Below, piece after piece: positions 62,101 through 64,000 of a stretch of 64,000 nt of DNA. A program made the position numbers and the translations under genes. The notes under the pieces are model-generated. The model had not been told where the DNA came from. It did not search any database and saw only the letters and a program-made list of their open reading frames with translations. This stretch comes from PMNU01 sp035479875. Lineage in GTDB: Bacteria > Patescibacteriota > Saccharimonadia > Saccharimonadales > UBA4665. The stretch covers positions 46,170 to 110,169 of the forward strand of contig DATIIH010000013.1 in NCBI GenBank assembly GCA_035479875.1, written 5' to 3'. Each line of letters starts with the position of its first letter. The first letter of the stretch is position 1.

Positions 62101-63120
62101 GTCGCTCCAGGTGGGCTTTTGGTAGATTTCGCCGACCACTGGGTCATTACCAGTACCCGGACCTTTGAGCGTGGTACTGAGTATTTTGATTTGGGAAGCG
62201 TCGAGCCACTCAATGCTTACGCTGCCGACGTTAGTAAGGCCGGGGGGCGATACGGTGCCGCCGACGAGTACCTTAAAGCTGCCAACGGATTGTGCTGGCG
62301 TGTCATCAGGCACTTGGCTACATTGTTGGCCGCCCTTGCCGCCACCGCTACAGACGGTCTTGGAGGCTCGCTGATTGCCGGCTTCGATCATGGTGCCTTG
62401 GATTACCTGTAGCCCGTCCGGCTGAGTGATCGGTGTATTGGAGCTCGTTACAAAGCGCAAAAACCCGTGGCAGTATGGCACGAGAGTGGTACCACTAGCA
62501 TCGTCGCTGACGTTGCCACCACAGTTTTTAGGATCGTTGGTGATACCGTCGTTGTTCTCGAAGCCACGCCACTCGTTGTTACTCACCTGCACCATGCCTG
62601 GTAGCTTAAAGCACAAACCGTTGCTGTCGAATGGCCCTATGGGGTTGGGATTGGTGGCCGGGAAGAATGTAATGATTGGCGCGAGCTGGTTAGTGGCGCC
62701 GAGCGCTAGAGCGTGGTCCAGTTGGGCGGCATCGACGAAGTGGTTGGGCCAGCTGTTCACAAAATCAGAGGAGGAGTTGCGGCCCTTAACGCCGATGTAG
62801 GTGGTCACCTTCTTACTGGTTAATAAGTTACCGGGATTGGGTATAGCGGCCGACGACTGGTCCCAAATCATTCCATCTAGGAGCGGGCCGGTAACCTGCG
62901 TGTTTAAGACCGATGCCTGGCAAGTAAAACTCGTGCCTCCATACTCAAGCACAATTTCTGATGCGTCCGGCTGGTTGTCCCCTGGGTTGGCCGAAGCAAC
63001 AGAAGTAAAGAACGGTGCAAATAGGCCGAGCGATAGCGTTAACGCTGTCCCAAAGGCGGCAAGCAGTACCGGTAATCGGCTAAGGTGGAAGCGGCGAGTG
63101 GAGGGTTGGCGCATATTCAT
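59161..63120 (-). CDS. VirB6/TrbL-like membrane protein with C-terminal S74 chaperone/autoprotease domain
   Basis: A 1319-residue protein: signal/anchor at about 17-40; a large exported Cys-containing domain (about 45-610); about seven membrane helices (about 640-870) with the VirB6-like pattern; a basic, helical cytoplasmic stretch (about 875-1215); a Gln run (about 1219-1229); and a peptidase S74 domain (about 1230-1319; SDRRIKTD, FPFYSFRYIG, YVGVMAQDILPFMPEAI, YYSVNYGLLG). The Ser and Lys of SDRRIK are spaced as in phage endosialidase autoproteases. VirB6 proteins form the inner-membrane channel; S74 on one is unusual. Confidence 0.82.
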   Translation of the reverse strand: MNMRQPSTRRFHLSRLPVLLAAFGTALTLSLGLFAPFFTSVASANPGDNQPDASEIVLEYGGTSFTCQASVLNTQVTGPLLDGMIWDQSSAAIPNPGNLLTSKKVTTYIGVKGRNSSSDFVNSWPNHFVDAAQLDHALALGATNQLAPIITFFPATNPNPIGPFDSNGLCFKLPGMVQVSNNEWRGFENNDGITNDPKNCGGNVSDDASGTTLVPYCHGFLRFVTSSNTPITQPDGLQVIQGTMIEAGNQRASKTVCSGGGKGGQQCSQVPDDTPAQSVGSFKVLVGGTVSPPGLTNVGSVSIEWLDASQIKILSTTLKGPGTGNDPVVGEIYQKPTWSDNASDDGTTHSAVYLLAAAPNSAPADRKTLTGAGRCENPYPPGKTVCGAQDNCTPYIAIDDNIGFDPVAAAKAHSLGTFNSAVSKLGAATGTLVNYDTNCKIDGTYSLSLDNFQPAFGTWFYYSKAQKSFVVIFTNTGADEAPYVGVYTLQKNGQYTGGDNNCSGAINVDPSVDVTKVNVNSRFLVHWVLNGAGCATISTTGVGVYALFNEDDFTATAATAPTVDGGTDAATNTPDIICRVAVGDVFSWFACPALTAMQKAAGWFDDEINSQLTTDISTMFGDKNDTSKAYHTAWGSFRVIALSIIVIAGLIMVISQALDVPLLDAYTIKKIFPKLLIAAIGITISWSLLQFFTQLSNDLGNGIRSVIYHPFNALTVNGQALKNQIGGGSSFVLTLLTTGGILAFGVAGLLSFVLTALLGALIGFVMVVFRQVLLIFLIITAPLAIAFWILGHKLWKLWYDAILGVWLVFLFISAFIAIGRVFSVISFNNNGTVSQIIGIIAYFAPYFLIPLAWRVAGGAIATVGGLVNDRSKGGFDRLRNFRGNQVKKRGKKMQEGTLANGRGRIATGFNNLTRGVANAPKLGANPARWRGRMNNALTEQSYQSSKELRERDAAFATISQDEDLLRVARDARSGGDVTRMLTAAGRNTAEDHAKVEAVMRAGNRDAVRIAAATQLAATGTGYEDSGQMLASIADVAGDDLGLGTRMLGDARKAASDARAVHLSGAGFGRTNTELHAIMGTAPGAARATRAAAATQALNHEALQGTGAYQVIGARRNAVEALAPQMVQDVNDALLTGNQDQIDEALAGISARHTAMTSASPENAQVMAQQVMSAGVQDPANGQWVTVRELIDRARNRPPNPAHGQQRFLEMERNYTNAYQQNQQQQQQQQNLGSDRRIKTDIVPTGTFTPQGFPFYSFRYIGDTQQYVGVMAQDILPFMPEAITTEANGYYSVNYGLLGIQMLTYDEWLTEQHAPTHALS

Positions 63121-63123
63121 ATT

Positions 63124-63540
63124 CTAACTCGGTATATTCGTAAAGTTATCAACTAAGAAGGTTTTGCCGTTTTTTTGTAGCCCGCAGGTCATGTCGAAGT
63201 TCGAGGCGTTGTAAAAAATATGATACTTTTCGGTGGCGGTATCGGCCTTGGTGGTGAGGCTGGTGGCCGTCGGGTCGCTGGTGAGCTTGGGTGTCACCCC
63301 GCCAAAGAAGACGCTGAGCAGCTTAACCTGGTTTTTCCAGGAGTTGTAGTCGGCCGTAGACTGAGCATCTTTAGTAAACAGCGCATACGATTTTTGGGCG
63401 TCATTGGCTTCTACATATTGGATGAGCTGTAAGCACGCGCTGACTGGCGGGTGGCTGTTGATCTTAACAAACACTACCACCACGGCAGTTACCGCAACAA
63501 TTAGTAGAATGGCAAACGCCAGTGCCTTTCTCATATTCAT
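63124..63540 (-). CDS. Small anchored protein, NTF2/VirB8-like candidate
   Basis: A 138-residue protein: an N-terminal anchor helix (about 5-26) and an exported alpha+beta domain beginning ACLQLIQYVEANDAQKSYALFTKD, typical of NTF2-like folds (DUF4878/VirB8-like) in Gram-positive secretion loci. It has two cysteines. TATAAT 5 nt before the ATG suggests a leaderless mRNA; it heads the secretion operon, 3 nt upstream of the VirB6-like gene. Confidence 0.65.
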   Translation of the reverse strand: MNMRKALAFAILLIVAVTAVVVVFVKINSHPPVSACLQLIQYVEANDAQKSYALFTKDAQSTADYNSWKNQVKLLSVFFGGVTPKLTSDPTATSLTTKADTATEKYHIFYNASNFDMTCGLQKNGKTFLVDNFTNIPS

Positions 63541-63545
63541 GTACC

Positions 63546-63551
63546 ATTATA
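63546..63551 (-). promoter_or_regulatory. -10 box heading the secretion operon
   Basis: TATAAT on the minus strand, then GGTAC and ATG 63540. Divergent from the pilin-like gene's TATACT at 63618-63623. Confidence 0.5.
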
Positions 63552-63635
63552 TATGTTTTTTGGCACGAGCGGAATGCATTACGTGTGGCACGGCTCGACA
63601 AAACCGCAAGCGCTAAATATACTACAAGCATATAT

Positions 63636-64000
63636 ATGATACGCGTGCATATTAGCCGTCTGTTTACCAAGCTCACCTCTTTTACTGCCGTTTGCTTGCT
63701 TATGGGGATGTTTGCGTTTGCCGCGGTGTTGCCGGTAACGTCCGTGTACGCGGCTACCGCGCCCGTCACCGCCCCTACATGCACCGCCGGCAAAACCGGT
63801 ACTACTGAGACGCCGTGTATTGGGCTGCCCCCTGAAGCAACTAAAGACAAGTCTGCGAGCAACAACTGCACCGCCGACTGCGGCCTAGTAGCCAAGTATG
63901 CTATTCCTTTCATTAATTTCTTAGCAGCTATGGTAGGAGTAGTCGTAACAATATCTATAGTGATTGGTGGTATCCAATACACTACCTCACGCGATAACCC
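63636..64000 (+). CDS. VirB2-like pilin/T4SS small membrane protein (partial, runs off the end)
   Basis: 121 codons read by eye from ATG 63636 to the window edge. It has a signal peptide (about 1-39, ending SVYAA), a short Cys-rich segment (CTAGKTG, TPCIG, NNCTADCG) and a hydrophobic helix (YAIPFINFLAAMVGVVVTIS) followed by GGIQYTTSRDNP, the pattern of VirB2/TrbC-like proteins in Patescibacteria. More helices would follow. Divergent from the secretion operon. Confidence 0.75.
   Translation, partial: MIRVHISRLFTKLTSFTAVCLLMGMFAFAAVLPVTSVYAATAPVTAPTCTAGKTGTTETPCIGLPPEATKDKSASNNCTADCGLVAKYAIPFINFLAAMVGVVVTISIVIGGIQYTTSRDN

Noticed and set aside
1..64000. UGA recoding as in SR1/Gracilibacteria
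   Set aside because: TGA ends several genes cleanly (antitoxin, 77-residue ORF, ManC copy 1) in ATGA overlaps, and Trp is encoded by TGG.
1..64000. CRISPR arrays, tRNA or rRNA genes
   Set aside because: No spaced direct repeats and no cloverleaf-like sequence was seen in the intergenic gaps, most of which are too short to hold a tRNA.

Overview
The window looks like part of the chromosome of a Patescibacteria (CPR) bacterium, most likely a Saccharibacterium (TM7-like). The support is inferential. There is a compact rpmH-rnpA-yidC-jag / dnaA-dnaN-recF origin region and a 434-residue archaeal-type AspRS. A Gram-positive-style type IV secretion locus (PrgI/VirB3-like, VirB4, VirB6-like, VirB1-like hydrolase, VirB2-like pilin) has no recognisable outer-membrane parts. 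Genes are packed tail to tail. UGA is used as a stop (for example in ATGA overlaps at 2598-2601, 10673-10676 and 17235-17238), so this is not a UGA-recoding CPR lineage.

Layout. 1-8100 holds housekeeping and stress genes: a partial anchored Ig-like protein, an AlkA-type glycosylase, an AbrB/Fic-Doc toxin-antitoxin pair with peptidase E, aspS with a PQ-loop-like membrane protein, a CNNM/CBS membrane protein, a PKD-like surface protein and a DsbA-like thiol oxidoreductase. 8100-10990 is a regulatory island. It has a near-consensus promoter driving a 30-codon ORF, then a cobalamin-type riboswitch with an intrinsic terminator ahead of an unrecognised 518-codon zinc-ribbon protein. Next to it lie an 18-bp palindrome over the expected -35 and a two-gene operon for a 77-residue protein and a LexA-type winged helix without the LexA protease.

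10989-41447 is a large cell-surface polysaccharide cluster. It contains a polyprenyl-phosphate sugar-1-P transferase, five GT4 and two GT2 enzymes, glmS, phosphomannomutase, two ManC paralogues, WecB, an MOP flippase, a Wzm/Wzt ABC exporter, an O-antigen-ligase-like protein, two large GT-C-like membrane proteins, FkbM and another methyltransferase, and a secreted protein with three 136-residue repeats. 41450-47734 is the replication-origin neighbourhood, with two DnaA-box clusters. Between dnaN and recF is a perfect 29-bp inverted repeat whose loop carries a 20-bp palindrome with the core of a Gram-positive LexA/DinR box. 47738-64000 is the type IV secretion locus, including a 1319-residue VirB6-like protein ending in a phage-tail-type S74 chaperone/autoprotease domain and a 733-residue orphan.

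Genome style. Many genes start 5-10 nt after a -10 hexamer with no Shine-Dalgarno sequence, which suggests leaderless mRNAs; others have good SD sites. Three divergent gene pairs have overlapping, facing -10 boxes. Ten convergent gene pairs abut or overlap with no room for a terminator. The three isolated 3' ends I checked around 8.1, 8.4 and 19.5 kb each carry ATTACACCG just after the stop. I saw no tRNA, rRNA, CRISPR array or insertion sequence.
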